The notes below the pieces were generated by a model. The model was not told where the DNA came from. It did no database searches and was given only the letters and a program-made list of their open reading frames with translations. Position numbers and translations under genes: made by a program. A DNA stretch of 64,000 nt from Pedobacter ginsenosidimutans (lineage in GTDB: Bacteria > Bacteroidota > Bacteroidia > Sphingobacteriales > Sphingobacteriaceae). Shown piece by piece: positions 52,149 through 61,515 of the stretch (its first letter is position 1; each line of letters opens with the position of its first letter). The stretch is taken from the NCBI RefSeq assembly GCF_001442625.1, contig NZ_LMZQ01000003.1:614012-678011 (forward strand), written 5' to 3'.

Positions 52149-54155
52149 TTAGTCAATCTTCAACCCATTTAGCAAAGCATCATCAACCAAATTTGGCAGT
52201 GTAATTTTTAAAGTACCAGTCCGTTCCATTTCGCGTTCGATAGCAAAGCGGGCTTCTTTATTACGTGCCCAGCTTCTTCTGGCAATGCCGTTGTTTACAT
52301 CATAAAAAAGCATGTTTTGTAGTTTTTCAGCAGCTTGTTCGCTTCCATCCAATACCATTCCGAAACCGCCGTTTATTACTTCTCCCCAACCAACGCCACC
52401 ACCATTGTGGATCGAAACCCATGTGGCGCCCCTAAAACTATCGCCAATTACATTATGAATAGCCATATCTGCCGTAAATCTGCTTCCATCGTAAATATTG
52501 CTGGTTTCTCTAAATGGAGAATCCGTTCCGCTAACATCATGATGATCTCTCCCAAGAATAACTGGTGCCGATAATTGGCCGGTATTAATCGCTTCGTTAA
52601 ACCTTAGCGCAATCTTTGCCCTTCCTTCAGCATCTGCATATAAAATCCGGGCTTTTGAGCCTACTACAAGTTTATTTTCCTTTGCCGCGCTGATCCAATT
52701 GATATTATCCTGCAATTGTTGCTGTATTTCTACCGGGGCATTAAGTTTAATCTCTTCCATTACTTCTTTAGCAATTTGATCGGTTAAATCGAGATCCTTT
52801 TCGTTACCTGAGGTACAAACCCACCTAAATGGGCCAAAACCGTAATCGAAACACAATGGACCTAAAATGTCTTCTACATAAGATGGATATCTAAAATCTA
52901 CCCCATTTGGCGACATTACATCGGCACCTGCCCTACTACACTCCAACAAAAAGGCATTTCCATAATCGAAAAAATAAGTTCCTTTTGCTGTATGTTTGTT
53001 AATGCTTGTTGCCTGCCTTTTTAGTGAATCCTGAACATAAACTTTAAACCGATCAGCTGCATTTGCCATCAATTCATTTGCTTCAACAAAACTTAAACCA
53101 ACAGGATAATAGCCTCCAGAATATGGATTATGCAGTGAAGTTTGATCAGAGCCAATGGCCACTTCAATATCTTCTTGATCAAACCGCTCCCAAACATCAA
53201 CGATATTGCCAATGTATGCCAGAGATACCGTTTCTTTTCCTTTTTGGGCAACTATGACACGGTTAACCAATTCATCCAAATTATCGATCAGTTCATCTAC
53301 CCAGCCTTGTTGATGCCTTTTGCTTGCAGCCTTAGGATTTACCTCTGCACACACCGTAATACAGCCCACAATGTTGCCCGCCTTGGTTTGTGCTCCGCTC
53401 ATACCACCTAATCCTGCGGTAAGAAAAACTTTACCTGCAGTATCTTTTCCATAAAAACCTTTTTTACGGAAAGCATTCATTAAGGTAATGGCCGTGCCAT
53501 GAACAATGCCCTGTGGCCCTATATACATGTACGAACCCGCTGTCATCTGGCCGTATTGGGTTACACCTAAAGCATTAAACTTTTCAAGATCCTCAGGTGA
53601 AGAATAGTTTGGTATCATCATACCATTCGTAACCACAACGCGTGGCGCAGCGGTACTTGATGGAAATAATCCCTGCGGATGCCCGCTATAAATATTCAGC
53701 GTTTGCTGATCGGTCATTGTAGCCAGGTATTGCATGGTTAAAAGATACTGCGCCCAGTTTTGGAATACGCTTCCGTTTCCGCCATAAGTAATCAGCTCTT
53801 CAGGGTGCTGCGCAATGGCCGGATCCAAATTATTCTGGATCATGAGCATAATTGCCGCAGCATGAACAGTACGACAGGGATATGCCGTTATGCCTCTTGC
53901 ATAAATGGCATAATCGGGCATAAAACGGTACATATAAATGTGTCCGTAGTTTTCCAGTTCAGCTAAGAATTCTTGCGCAAGTGTTTGGTGCCACTCTTTT
54001 GGGAAATAACGCAAAGCATTTTTAATGCTCAGTTTTTTTTCATCTGTATTTAAAACATCCTTCCTTACAGGCGCATGGCTTAGTGCTGTATTTCTGTTTT
54101 TGTGTGCAGGCAATGTTGAAGGAATACCTGCCAGTATCTGTCCTTTAAAATCCAT
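52149..54155 (-). CDS. hutU: Urocanate hydratase
   Basis: This 668-aa protein, starting at the ATG at 54155, is the long form of urocanase usual in Bacteroidota. Recognisable segments include YGGNGSVFQNW, TNGMMIPNYSSPEDLEKF, TAGLGGMSGAQTKAGNIVGC (NAD-binding), SDQTSLHNPYSGGYYPVG and HNGGGVGWGEVINGGFGMVLDG. It converts urocanate to imidazolone propionate with tightly bound NAD+. It follows hutH by 19 bp from its ATG and forms a histidine-degradation operon. Confidence 0.95.
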   Translation of the reverse strand: MDFKGQILAGIPSTLPAHKNRNTALSHAPVRKDVLNTDEKKLSIKNALRYFPKEWHQTLAQEFLAELENYGHIYMYRFMPDYAIYARGITAYPCRTVHAAAIMLMIQNNLDPAIAQHPEELITYGGNGSVFQNWAQYLLTMQYLATMTDQQTLNIYSGHPQGLFPSSTAAPRVVVTNGMMIPNYSSPEDLEKFNALGVTQYGQMTAGSYMYIGPQGIVHGTAITLMNAFRKKGFYGKDTAGKVFLTAGLGGMSGAQTKAGNIVGCITVCAEVNPKAASKRHQQGWVDELIDNLDELVNRVIVAQKGKETVSLAYIGNIVDVWERFDQEDIEVAIGSDQTSLHNPYSGGYYPVGLSFVEANELMANAADRFKVYVQDSLKRQATSINKHTAKGTYFFDYGNAFLLECSRAGADVMSPNGVDFRYPSYVEDILGPLCFDYGFGPFRWVCTSGNEKDLDLTDQIAKEVMEEIKLNAPVEIQQQLQDNINWISAAKENKLVVGSKARILYADAEGRAKIALRFNEAINTGQLSAPVILGRDHHDVSGTDSPFRETSNIYDGSRFTADMAIHNVIGDSFRGATWVSIHNGGGVGWGEVINGGFGMVLDGSEQAAEKLQNMLFYDVNNGIARRSWARNKEARFAIEREMERTGTLKITLPNLVDDALLNGLKID

Positions 54156-54174
54156 GTTTTGCAATTTTAAACGC

Positions 54175-55710
54175 TTAATTCAATGTTGATTCTGCCTCGG
54201 TTGCAACGGCGACGATTTTACCTTGTTGTACCATTTTAATGGCATTCTCCATCCTATCATACATAATCTGATCTTCCTCAAAATGATCAATTTCAGTACG
54301 CACAAAATCGTGTACCGCAGCCAATATTTTGCCTGGTTTTAATGGTTGATGGTAATCAATGGCCTGTGCGGCACAAAACAGTTCGATACCCAGGATTTTT
54401 TCTACGTTTTCGATCACCTGAAGCGCTTTACGTCCACTGATCGAACCCATACTCACATGATCTTCCTGACCTAAAGAAGTTGGGATACTATCTGCACTCG
54501 CAGGGAAACAAAGCCCCTTATTTTCACTGGCCAAAGCCGCAGAGGTATATTGAACGATCATAAAACCCGAATTTAATCCGGTTTCTTTCATCAGGAGTTT
54601 AGGTACACCCGGCGTATTTCCTTCCAGGGAAAGATAAATCCTACGATCACTGATGTTTCCGATTTCTGAGGCGGCTAAGCAGGCATAATCAAGCGGTAAG
54701 GCCAATGGCTGACCGTGAAAATTACCACCGCTGATCGTTAAATCGTCATTAAATATTACAGGGTTATCGGTTACCGAATTCAGTTCGATTTCTAAAGCTT
54801 CTTTTAAATGCATCCATGCCGTTCTGGAAGCGCCGTGTACCTGTGGAATACACCTTAACGAATATGGATCTTGTACTTTGGCACAATCGGCATGCGATTT
54901 CATAATTTCGGAACCCCGCAACAGTTTACGCACTTGCTCCGCCACCGCAATATTTGCCGAATAAGGCCTAAGCTGATGAAGCTGTGCATGAAAAGGTTTT
55001 TCAGAGCCTTGTAGTCCTTCAATCATCATCGCCGAAATGATATCGGCTGAAGCCAGCACATTTTCTAATCGCTGTACTACTTTAACGGCATGTGCAGCAA
55101 TAAACTGGGTGCCATTAATGAGGGCCAAACCTTCTTTTGGACCCAACTGCAGCGGACTCATCTGATATTCTTGTAAGAGCTGAGCTGTTGCAATAACTTC
55201 GCCTTTGTAATGAACCTTTCCTAAGCCAATTAAAGGTAAAAAGAGGTGAGATAAAGGAGCAAGGTCGCCGGAAGCGCCAACAGAACCTTGTTTGGGAACT
55301 ACCGGGGTCGCATCAATTTCTAAAAACCAGATCATTCGATCAAGTGTTTCGATTTTAATACCTGAATATCCCTGAGCTAAAGCCTGTAGTTTTAAAACCA
55401 ACATCAGTTTTGATATTTCACTATCTATCGGTTCGCCTACACCAACAGCGTGGCTTTTCAGAATATTCTCTTGCAATTTGCGGGTATCAACTGCCGAAAT
55501 CATGGAGGTACACAGTGGTCCGAAACCGGTATTGATCCCGTAAACGGCTTTACCTGAAACCGCTATTCGTTCAACTACCATACTACTTTCCAGCACTTTA
55601 TTGCGGGTGCTCTGGCTTAATATGCCTTTTATCTTGCCATTGCTGATAGCCAAAGCCAATTTAGCGGTTAAATGATCCGTTCCGTAATTAAAAATCTGTT
55701 GCTCGCTCAT
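54175..55710 (-). CDS. hutH: Histidine ammonia-lyase
   Basis: This 511-aa enzyme deaminates histidine to urocanate. The Ala-Ser-Gly triad that forms the MIO cofactor is in GSVGASGDLAPLSH. The catalytic Tyr lies in KAVYGINTGFGPL, and the C-terminal QDPYSLRCIPQVHG is typical. The start MSEQQIFNYGTDHLTAKLALA is 77 bp from the divergent LysR gene. The -7 box CAAAAATA (TATTTTTG) is at 55728-55735. No hutI/hutG is in the window. Confidence 0.96.
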   Translation of the reverse strand: MSEQQIFNYGTDHLTAKLALAISNGKIKGILSQSTRNKVLESSMVVERIAVSGKAVYGINTGFGPLCTSMISAVDTRKLQENILKSHAVGVGEPIDSEISKLMLVLKLQALAQGYSGIKIETLDRMIWFLEIDATPVVPKQGSVGASGDLAPLSHLFLPLIGLGKVHYKGEVIATAQLLQEYQMSPLQLGPKEGLALINGTQFIAAHAVKVVQRLENVLASADIISAMMIEGLQGSEKPFHAQLHQLRPYSANIAVAEQVRKLLRGSEIMKSHADCAKVQDPYSLRCIPQVHGASRTAWMHLKEALEIELNSVTDNPVIFNDDLTISGGNFHGQPLALPLDYACLAASEIGNISDRRIYLSLEGNTPGVPKLLMKETGLNSGFMIVQYTSAALASENKGLCFPASADSIPTSLGQEDHVSMGSISGRKALQVIENVEKILGIELFCAAQAIDYHQPLKPGKILAAVHDFVRTEIDHFEEDQIMYDRMENAIKMVQQGKIVAVATEAESTLN

Positions 55711-55727
55711 GTTAAAAAGGTTTTAAA

Positions 55728-55735
55728 CAAAAATA
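55728..55735 (-). promoter_or_regulatory. -7 box (TATTTTTG) for hutH-hutU
   Basis: On the minus strand TATTTTTG matches TAnnTTTG, 17 bp before the hutH start. It is only 5 bp from the oppositely directed LysR box at 55741-55748. Confidence 0.55.
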
Positions 55736-55740
55736 AGCCC

Positions 55741-55748
55741 TATATTTG
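55741..55748 (+). promoter_or_regulatory. -7 box (TATATTTG) for the LysR gene at 55787
   Basis: TATATTTG matches TAnnTTTG, 38 bp before the ATG. A candidate LysR site TATTT-N9-AAATA covers 55743-55761, overlapping this box. Confidence 0.55.
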
Positions 55749-55786
55749 ATACCTATAAATACCAATTACATCATCATGCAATAACT

Positions 55787-56680
55787 ATGGGTTATCAGAT
55801 AGAACTTAGGCATTTAAAATATTTTCAGGTTTTGGCCGAGGAACTGAAGTTTAGAAAGGCTGCAGACCGCCTTTTTATTTCGCAACCAGGTCTAAGCCGG
55901 CAGATTAAACAGATGGAGGAAATTTTTAACGCTTCATTATTCGATCGTAATAAAAAAAAGGTGGAGCTTACCAAAGCAGGCCTGTACCTAAAAGATGAGG
56001 TAGATTTTCTGTTCAGCCATATCGAAAACATTAAAAAACAGATCAGCAATATTAATGAAGGCAAACAGGGCGAACTTCGCATTGGTTTTTTAGGCTCGGC
56101 GGCACAAAAAATCGTACCCGAAGTTATTTTTAAACTCAACAAAGATTTCCCGGAAATAAGAACCAATCTAGACGAAATGCCCAATAAGTTACAGATCGAA
56201 CTATTGGAAAAAGACATGCTAGATGTGGGCTTTGTGAGGATGCAGCAGTTTAAACCCGGTATTTCTAAACACATGATCCATCAGGATACTTTTTCGCTTG
56301 TATTGCCTAAAAGCCATCCCATGAAAAAGGCATCATTTGAAGCAGTAAAAAAATTGGGCAATGAACCCTTTATCTTTTTCTCAAGTGATGACAGCCCCTT
56401 CTATTATGATGTGATGATGAGCATTTGCGAAGATCATGGCTTTAAACCCAAAACCTACCACAAATCAGTCAATGCGCTCACCATTTACAAACTAGTAGAA
56501 GAAGGTTTAGGCATTGCCATTGTACCAACCGCCCTGCAATATGGCTATCAGGAAAACGTAAAGTTTGTAGAGCTAACCCACATTCTGCAAAGAACAGAAC
56601 TCTACATGATCTGGAAAGAATCTAACCGAAACCCGGCGTTAAAAAATGTGATCAAGCTGTTGTTGCAGGATAAGGTTTAA
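55787..56680 (+). CDS. LysR family regulator, likely of the hut operon
   Basis: This 297-aa protein starts MGYQIELRHLKYFQVLAEELKFRKAADRLFISQPGLSRQIKQMEE, a complete LysR HTH. A C-terminal substrate-binding domain (about 90-295) includes LRIGFLGSAAQKIVPEVI. It is divergent from hutH with tightly interlocked promoters, so regulation of histidine use by histidine or urocanate is likely. LysR control of hut genes differs from the HutC repressor of many Proteobacteria. Confidence 0.92.
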   Translation: MGYQIELRHLKYFQVLAEELKFRKAADRLFISQPGLSRQIKQMEEIFNASLFDRNKKKVELTKAGLYLKDEVDFLFSHIENIKKQISNINEGKQGELRIGFLGSAAQKIVPEVIFKLNKDFPEIRTNLDEMPNKLQIELLEKDMLDVGFVRMQQFKPGISKHMIHQDTFSLVLPKSHPMKKASFEAVKKLGNEPFIFFSSDDSPFYYDVMMSICEDHGFKPKTYHKSVNALTIYKLVEEGLGIAIVPTALQYGYQENVKFVELTHILQRTELYMIWKESNRNPALKNVIKLLLQDKV

Positions 56681-56749
56681 TTCATCGCATCACTAATTTT
56701 AAAAGTTAAATTAACCAAAAAGCTTACATCCAGGCTCATAGACTGGCAT

Positions 56750-57202
56750 TTATTTTTCACTCAATTCATTGAGCCAATCATCAAAAACACTTCCAGCCGT
56801 TTTTTCAGCATCACCGGTAAATAACGCATCATACCCTAATTTTGCCTCAAAGCTTTCAGTTTTAGGATGATAATATAGTTTAACAGACTTAGGGACTTCT
56901 TCATCATACTTTTCGAAAACTTCTTTCAGTGCCTCTGCATCTTCAGTTCCGAGGTCAAGCATATCAAACATCCGATCCATTGAAAGGTCAAATTGCTCTT
57001 CAGCATATTTATTAATGTTATTTATTTCTGTATAGTGCCCATTCACCTTATAATAAACATTAAAGAAATAGCCATTTTCCAACGAAACAAAAATGTATAT
57101 ACCATCAATATCTACAGTATTTCTATTTACAAATTCGAATGCCAGTTCGACCATTCTCGTAAAAATATTTTGTGTTTCTTCTTCAAATTGTTCTTTATTC
57201 AT
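56750..57202 (-). CDS. DUF600/YezG-like immunity protein
   Basis: This 150-aa protein is acidic (IDGIYIFVSLENGYFFNVYYKVNGHYTEINNINKY and VFDDWLNELSEK) and has the general form of the YezG (DUF600) immunity family, which protects against nucleases such as the YeeF C-terminal toxin. It starts 4 bp after the toxin stop codon, the usual toxin-immunity order. The match is by length, motif pattern and position, so the family is probable rather than certain. Confidence 0.7.
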   Translation of the reverse strand: MNKEQFEEETQNIFTRMVELAFEFVNRNTVDIDGIYIFVSLENGYFFNVYYKVNGHYTEINNINKYAEEQFDLSMDRMFDMLDLGTEDAEALKEVFEKYDEEVPKSVKLYYHPKTESFEAKLGYDALFTGDAEKTAGSVFDDWLNELSEK

Positions 57203-57206
57203 TTCA

Positions 57207-58883
57207 TTAATTCGTTAAAACTTGTCTATATGGTTTTCCATCAATTGTATAACGCACATCAAAACTCGAAGGTCGTTTACTTACTGCATCTGGATAATTA
57301 ACTTTAATATTTACTTTTACATCTTTCGGAGGAACCCCATCAAGTGCTTTAGCCCATTGGTTTTCCAATTTTTTAAATTCACTTAAATTTACCTTACTTG
57401 TTTGGGAAACTAAGTTATCATAATCAGGCGAGCCTCCAAATCTATCACCTATTAAATGGCCTGCATGATCACCTTTAAGCTTACCAGGCGTACTTTTTTT
57501 ATGTGGAAGGCGATCTTCTCCACTCATTTTTAATTTATCCGCTTTTGCAGTCTTTAATCTACCTTGTGCATCAGTGGTATAATCATACTGATTTTTGCCA
57601 GCTTTGTAGCTTTGATTTGGCTTAAGTTTTCCCTTTTCATCAAAATGGCTACCCCGTGTGTACCCATTATGTACCAGCACCCCACCTTCTGTAACAAAAT
57701 AATTTTCATTATCCTGTACATCAAAATTGTAAACAATAGCGCTTTTGCTTATAAAACCAACATTTTTGACTTTAATTTTCTCGCCATCAATCAGTTCCAA
57801 TTCATCAAGAACAGAAATAGACTGAATTTCTTTCCATTCCTCATTTACCAGGAAACGATGCTCTGGGGTTACCTCAAATATAGTTCCATTTTGCAGTTCA
57901 ACAACCATCATGGTTAACGTGGTGCGGCGGTGTGTTTGTGTAATGGGTTTTAGTTCTCTTTGTCCGCTGGTTTCATTTACCGTCCACACTAAAGCACCCA
58001 CCACAATATCTTCGATATACATTAACCCATTACTGGTATGTACAGTAGTACCTGCCGGGAAGCACACCAGCGAAGCCCCTTTCGCCGCAAAAATAGCCAG
58101 TATAAGTTCCTGTCCGCTGGCCAGCAACTTATCGGTAACACTCATTTCTTCGTTGGTCCAGATATCATACTGCCCCTTATAAGCTCCAAACATGCCAAAA
58201 CCCCTCATGGCTCTACAAAACCAGCCCATTTTACCAAATAAAGAGGCGGGGTTAAACATAGCACCCATTTCTGTTCTGGCAACAGCAAGAAACTCTGTCC
58301 CTGCCGCCCTTAAACCCTGGGTGCCCAGTGTACCGGCCATACTCCCCATACCGCGGCCTGCCAAAAAACCAAAAGCAAAGTTTGCAATATGCCCAACATT
58401 ATTCATGGTGGTACTCATCATGGCTTCCCAAAACGTTTCCTTAATATCAATCAGTGCACCTTCTGGCGGGCAGCTCAACTGGCTTTGGCCAACAACCAAA
58501 CCCTCTTTTTTATGAACGATGAGATTTGGGGAAGAATTTACCCAAATTCTGGCCGCGGCATTGGTTTTACACTTCATATAACCTGCACCAATAGCAAGCA
58601 ATAAAGCGCCACCAATAATTAAGGCCAATGCCCATCCGGCAACAGGTACGGCCAATAAAGCCAGAGCGGCCACCAATAAGCCCGCTATAGCGCCAGCCAT
58701 AAATGCCATACTGCCCAAACATATAAAAACATTGGCCTTCATGGTATCTGCTGTTGTAGCTACCTTGTTGCCGCTAAAGGTTACCTGATCCTGACTGGTT
58801 ACCTTCATCTGTTTAAACATAGCACCCTTAGGACAAACCAGGTAGTGCTTTTCTGTTAGCCATTGTAGGTCTTCATTAGCCAT
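57207..58883 (-). CDS. Polymorphic toxin: PAAR-like/membrane region, HINT domain and nuclease
   Basis: This 558-aa protein has a PAAR-like/DUF4280-type N-terminus (YLVCPKGAMFKQMKVTS, CPPEGALIDIKETFWEAMMS), several hydrophobic helices (about 52-105) and a linker. A HINT self-cleaving domain follows (Cys274 in SLVCFPAGTTVHTSNG to His405-Asn406 in GVLVHN). The C-terminal toxin (about 410-558) has DHAGHLIGDRFGGSPDYDNLVSQ, typical of DNA/RNA non-specific endonucleases (Endonuclease_NS_2). It is probably delivered by the VgrG spike and released by HINT cleavage. The next gene encodes its likely immunity protein. Confidence 0.85.
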   Translation of the reverse strand: MANEDLQWLTEKHYLVCPKGAMFKQMKVTSQDQVTFSGNKVATTADTMKANVFICLGSMAFMAGAIAGLLVAALALLAVPVAGWALALIIGGALLLAIGAGYMKCKTNAAARIWVNSSPNLIVHKKEGLVVGQSQLSCPPEGALIDIKETFWEAMMSTTMNNVGHIANFAFGFLAGRGMGSMAGTLGTQGLRAAGTEFLAVARTEMGAMFNPASLFGKMGWFCRAMRGFGMFGAYKGQYDIWTNEEMSVTDKLLASGQELILAIFAAKGASLVCFPAGTTVHTSNGLMYIEDIVVGALVWTVNETSGQRELKPITQTHRRTTLTMMVVELQNGTIFEVTPEHRFLVNEEWKEIQSISVLDELELIDGEKIKVKNVGFISKSAIVYNFDVQDNENYFVTEGGVLVHNGYTRGSHFDEKGKLKPNQSYKAGKNQYDYTTDAQGRLKTAKADKLKMSGEDRLPHKKSTPGKLKGDHAGHLIGDRFGGSPDYDNLVSQTSKVNLSEFKKLENQWAKALDGVPPKDVKVNIKVNYPDAVSKRPSSFDVRYTIDGKPYRQVLTN

Positions 58884-58886
58884 AAA

Positions 58887-59690
58887 CTAAATGCTATTCA
58901 GATTTAAATATAAATCTGATTTATAATCATTATTTATCTGTTCGAACACTTTCATTTCAGCGTTCTGCAATATACCAGACGCATTATAAGTAAATGATGC
59001 CTGCGTATAGTGCTTAATATCAAAGTCTTTTTGCCCGGTAACCTTTGCGATCATTTGTTTATCTATTTTATCCTTATCATCCAATGTAGCCTCGGCATTT
59101 ATCACATAGCCGTTTTCGATCACCTCTGACGAAAAATTTTGGTTTACCGGAATTAAAAACCCGATCCCCATCCTGTCTCTCACACTTCTTTTTTTTTGAT
59201 ACTCAACCCCATCAGCAGTATAATTGAAAGCATATAAAAATAAATGCATAAAATGAGTATTCTCAAGGTTCTCTAACAACTCGGGGGGATTGGATAATTC
59301 TCTTTCTTTATGCCTAATAATCTCAAATGCTGCGATTGGATTAGTTTGCATTAATTCCTTTTTAAGCTTATCCCATTTTGATCTTATCTCAGGGAGATTT
59401 AACAATCCTTTTATATTTCCATCACTATTTATGCAAACCTGTTGATTACTGTAGATGTAGGCTAGTTTATTTACATATTCTATTAGCTGAAACGTGTTTG
59501 GATCATAATATTCTGTTAACTTAACTTCTTTTTCCTCTATAAGATAATCTTGTAGTTCTGGTTTAATGGAATTCTGCCCGAAATACGATAAAGTATACTG
59601 TCCGATGGTAGAAAAACTATCCATCATGGTTAGCATTTTAACATTTCCCTTAACCTGCAGCTGATAATTTTTCTCGAATACTTTTTCCAT
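58887..59690 (-). CDS. Unknown protein between VgrG and the HINT-nuclease toxin
   Basis: This 267-aa protein starts MEKVFEKNYQLQVKGNVKML and has no signal peptide, membrane segment or motif I recognise. It contains a mixed helical/beta pattern (GIGFLIPVNQNFSSEVIENGYVINAEATLDD). It begins 1 bp after VgrG and ends 4 bp before the toxin gene. That position is typical of effector adaptors or chaperones (like the DUF4123, DUF1795 or PRK06147 types of other T6SS), but no family match is visible, so a novel adaptor is an inference. Confidence 0.65.
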   Translation of the reverse strand: MEKVFEKNYQLQVKGNVKMLTMMDSFSTIGQYTLSYFGQNSIKPELQDYLIEEKEVKLTEYYDPNTFQLIEYVNKLAYIYSNQQVCINSDGNIKGLLNLPEIRSKWDKLKKELMQTNPIAAFEIIRHKERELSNPPELLENLENTHFMHLFLYAFNYTADGVEYQKKRSVRDRMGIGFLIPVNQNFSSEVIENGYVINAEATLDDKDKIDKQMIAKVTGQKDFDIKHYTQASFTYNASGILQNAEMKVFEQINNDYKSDLYLNLNSI

Positions 59691-59691
59691 A

Positions 59692-61491
59692 TTAAGAATT
59701 TATTTTAACCGGCGAACCATCGATAATGGTTTTACTCCCTACAATATTCACATCTTTTCCGTTTAAACTAGCAGAACTTTCTCCATTTAGCGATAGTTCA
59801 TTTTTCGAGATAATAGAAAGTTTACTCTCAAACTCCATACTTCCATTTTTACTTGGTGCCCCATCTCCGGTTACCTTAAAATCGTCTGCAGCGCGGATTT
59901 CTATGTTTTTAGCCTGGATAATGATCTTATCTGTTTCCTTATCCATGATAATCATCACGTTTCCTGTTTGAAGTTTAATACTATTATCAGTAGTAACCAC
60001 AATAGCATTTTTTCCATCAATTGAAATATGATTTAAACCTGTTTTATCTTTTAGCAGCATTCCTCCGCCATCATCCATCGTAAAAGTATGTCCGCTTTTA
60101 GAAGTCAAACTTTTGCTGTTATTGCTGGCGCTACCGCCGCTCCCACTTTTGCCATGAAATACCGAACCCAATACAATTGGTCTTGCAATATTGCCTTCTT
60201 CGAAAGTTAAAGCTACCTGATCGCCAATTTCGGGGATAAAAACAAAGCCCCTGTTTTTACTCACTTTATCACTGCTTCCCGCATCTGGTGTAATTACCCG
60301 TAGCCATTCTGTTACATCGTTGGTTTTACACGCCCATTTAAATTTTACTTTAATGCGTCCCTGCCCTTGTGGGTCGGCATTGTCAATTACATCTGCCAAC
60401 TGCATATCAGGACTCGGCTTCCTGTAATTTTTTACCGATAGGCGCTCTGTTGTTGAAACCACACCTTCGAAAGTATTGTAATATTTCCCTGTCCCATCGA
60501 TATTGTGATTAATAGTAGTGACAAGAAATTTACCAAGACTTTCTGTAGAAAAGGACAGTTCTTTTCTGACACTCATCGTAATTTCGGCAATGCTTCCTAT
60601 GCCCAAAGCAGCATTATCACCACTGGCATTTACCTTTAAAAGATCACTTATATGTGCTTTTTCCTCATTCTGTACATGGTTTTTAATGTCGTTGCTATTA
60701 TCTACCCGGATAAGCGATGGCTGATTAAAAGTTTTGCTGTACATGGCATTCGATACCTTTATGGCATGCGCCAGATCGGGCGACCCATCGCTTTGTCCAC
60801 TACTTTCACTCTGAAGCATCTCGTCCTGTTTAGGATTATAAGCAAAACGTTTATTCTTAATAGGTGCAATTTCCATGGCGTACTGCAGATTTTGCACATC
60901 GCGTCCATAAATTAGTGCAATTTCTTTCTGATCATCTGGCCTGCCAAAATTTAGCTGTTTACCATCATAATAAAACCATTCGTGGTACTCGCCCGATAAT
61001 CTGTTCAGGAAATCGAAATCACTTTCACGATATTGGATCAAATAGTCAATTGGTTCCTTTCTGGCGGCATTGGCCACAATTTTAATATCGTTTGAGGGAA
61101 CATCCGATGTAGCAAGATTTACGATCGTATTTAAATCTTTATCAAGATAAGAGCCCAGATCCGGACCGCGATCGATCAGAATTGTTGGGCTATAACCACT
61201 CACAATCAACACACCGTGATACCCATGGCTTTGTGCAAGCTCCACTTTGGTTACCAAACCAGCGAAGCCCTGTAAACTACCAGAATCGTAACCAAATGAT
61301 GCTGTTAAAGTTTTACCCACAAAATCGCGACTGTCGTTTAGATTGATCATGCCCGGCGACCCCATCTGATCATGATTAAATCGCAGCTCGAAATAATGGT
61401 GTGCATTAAAAGCTTGTTTTAAGCTAAATGAAGCAAAATGGGTAATTGCTTTATCTTCTATATTAATTTCGGTAATTAATTTCTTTTCCAT
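59692..61491 (-). CDS. vgrG: VgrG spike protein of a subtype iii type VI secretion system
   Basis: This 599-aa protein has gp27-like N-terminal half (about 1-350: FSLKQAFNAHHYFELRFNHDQM, YRESDFDFLNRLSGEYHEWFYYDGKQLNFGRPDD) and the gp5-like OB-fold/needle region (PSPDMQLADVIDNADPQGQGRIKVKFKW, GDQVALTFEEGNIARPIVLGSVF). The C-terminal triple-beta-helix-like repeats end VIGSKTIIDGSPVKINS. It forms the tip of the T6SS injection device. Genes on both sides are the expected cargo and immunity, and tssD tube genes are just upstream. Confidence 0.93.
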   Translation of the reverse strand: MEKKLITEINIEDKAITHFASFSLKQAFNAHHYFELRFNHDQMGSPGMINLNDSRDFVGKTLTASFGYDSGSLQGFAGLVTKVELAQSHGYHGVLIVSGYSPTILIDRGPDLGSYLDKDLNTIVNLATSDVPSNDIKIVANAARKEPIDYLIQYRESDFDFLNRLSGEYHEWFYYDGKQLNFGRPDDQKEIALIYGRDVQNLQYAMEIAPIKNKRFAYNPKQDEMLQSESSGQSDGSPDLAHAIKVSNAMYSKTFNQPSLIRVDNSNDIKNHVQNEEKAHISDLLKVNASGDNAALGIGSIAEITMSVRKELSFSTESLGKFLVTTINHNIDGTGKYYNTFEGVVSTTERLSVKNYRKPSPDMQLADVIDNADPQGQGRIKVKFKWACKTNDVTEWLRVITPDAGSSDKVSKNRGFVFIPEIGDQVALTFEEGNIARPIVLGSVFHGKSGSGGSASNNSKSLTSKSGHTFTMDDGGGMLLKDKTGLNHISIDGKNAIVVTTDNSIKLQTGNVMIIMDKETDKIIIQAKNIEIRAADDFKVTGDGAPSKNGSMEFESKLSIISKNELSLNGESSASLNGKDVNIVGSKTIIDGSPVKINS

Positions 61492-61515
61492 GCGAGCTAA
61501 ATAATAAGGTGATTA

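Noticed and set aside
55825..56274. 149-codon ORF antisense to the LysR gene at 55787
   Set aside because: It lies wholly within a complete LysR gene with a clear HTH. Amino-acid composition is unlike a real protein.
57564..58604. Several overlapping plus-strand ORFs (60-117 codons) opposite the polymorphic toxin
   Set aside because: They mirror the coding frame of the toxin, have no family similarity, lack promoters and are compositional shadows of a well-supported gene.
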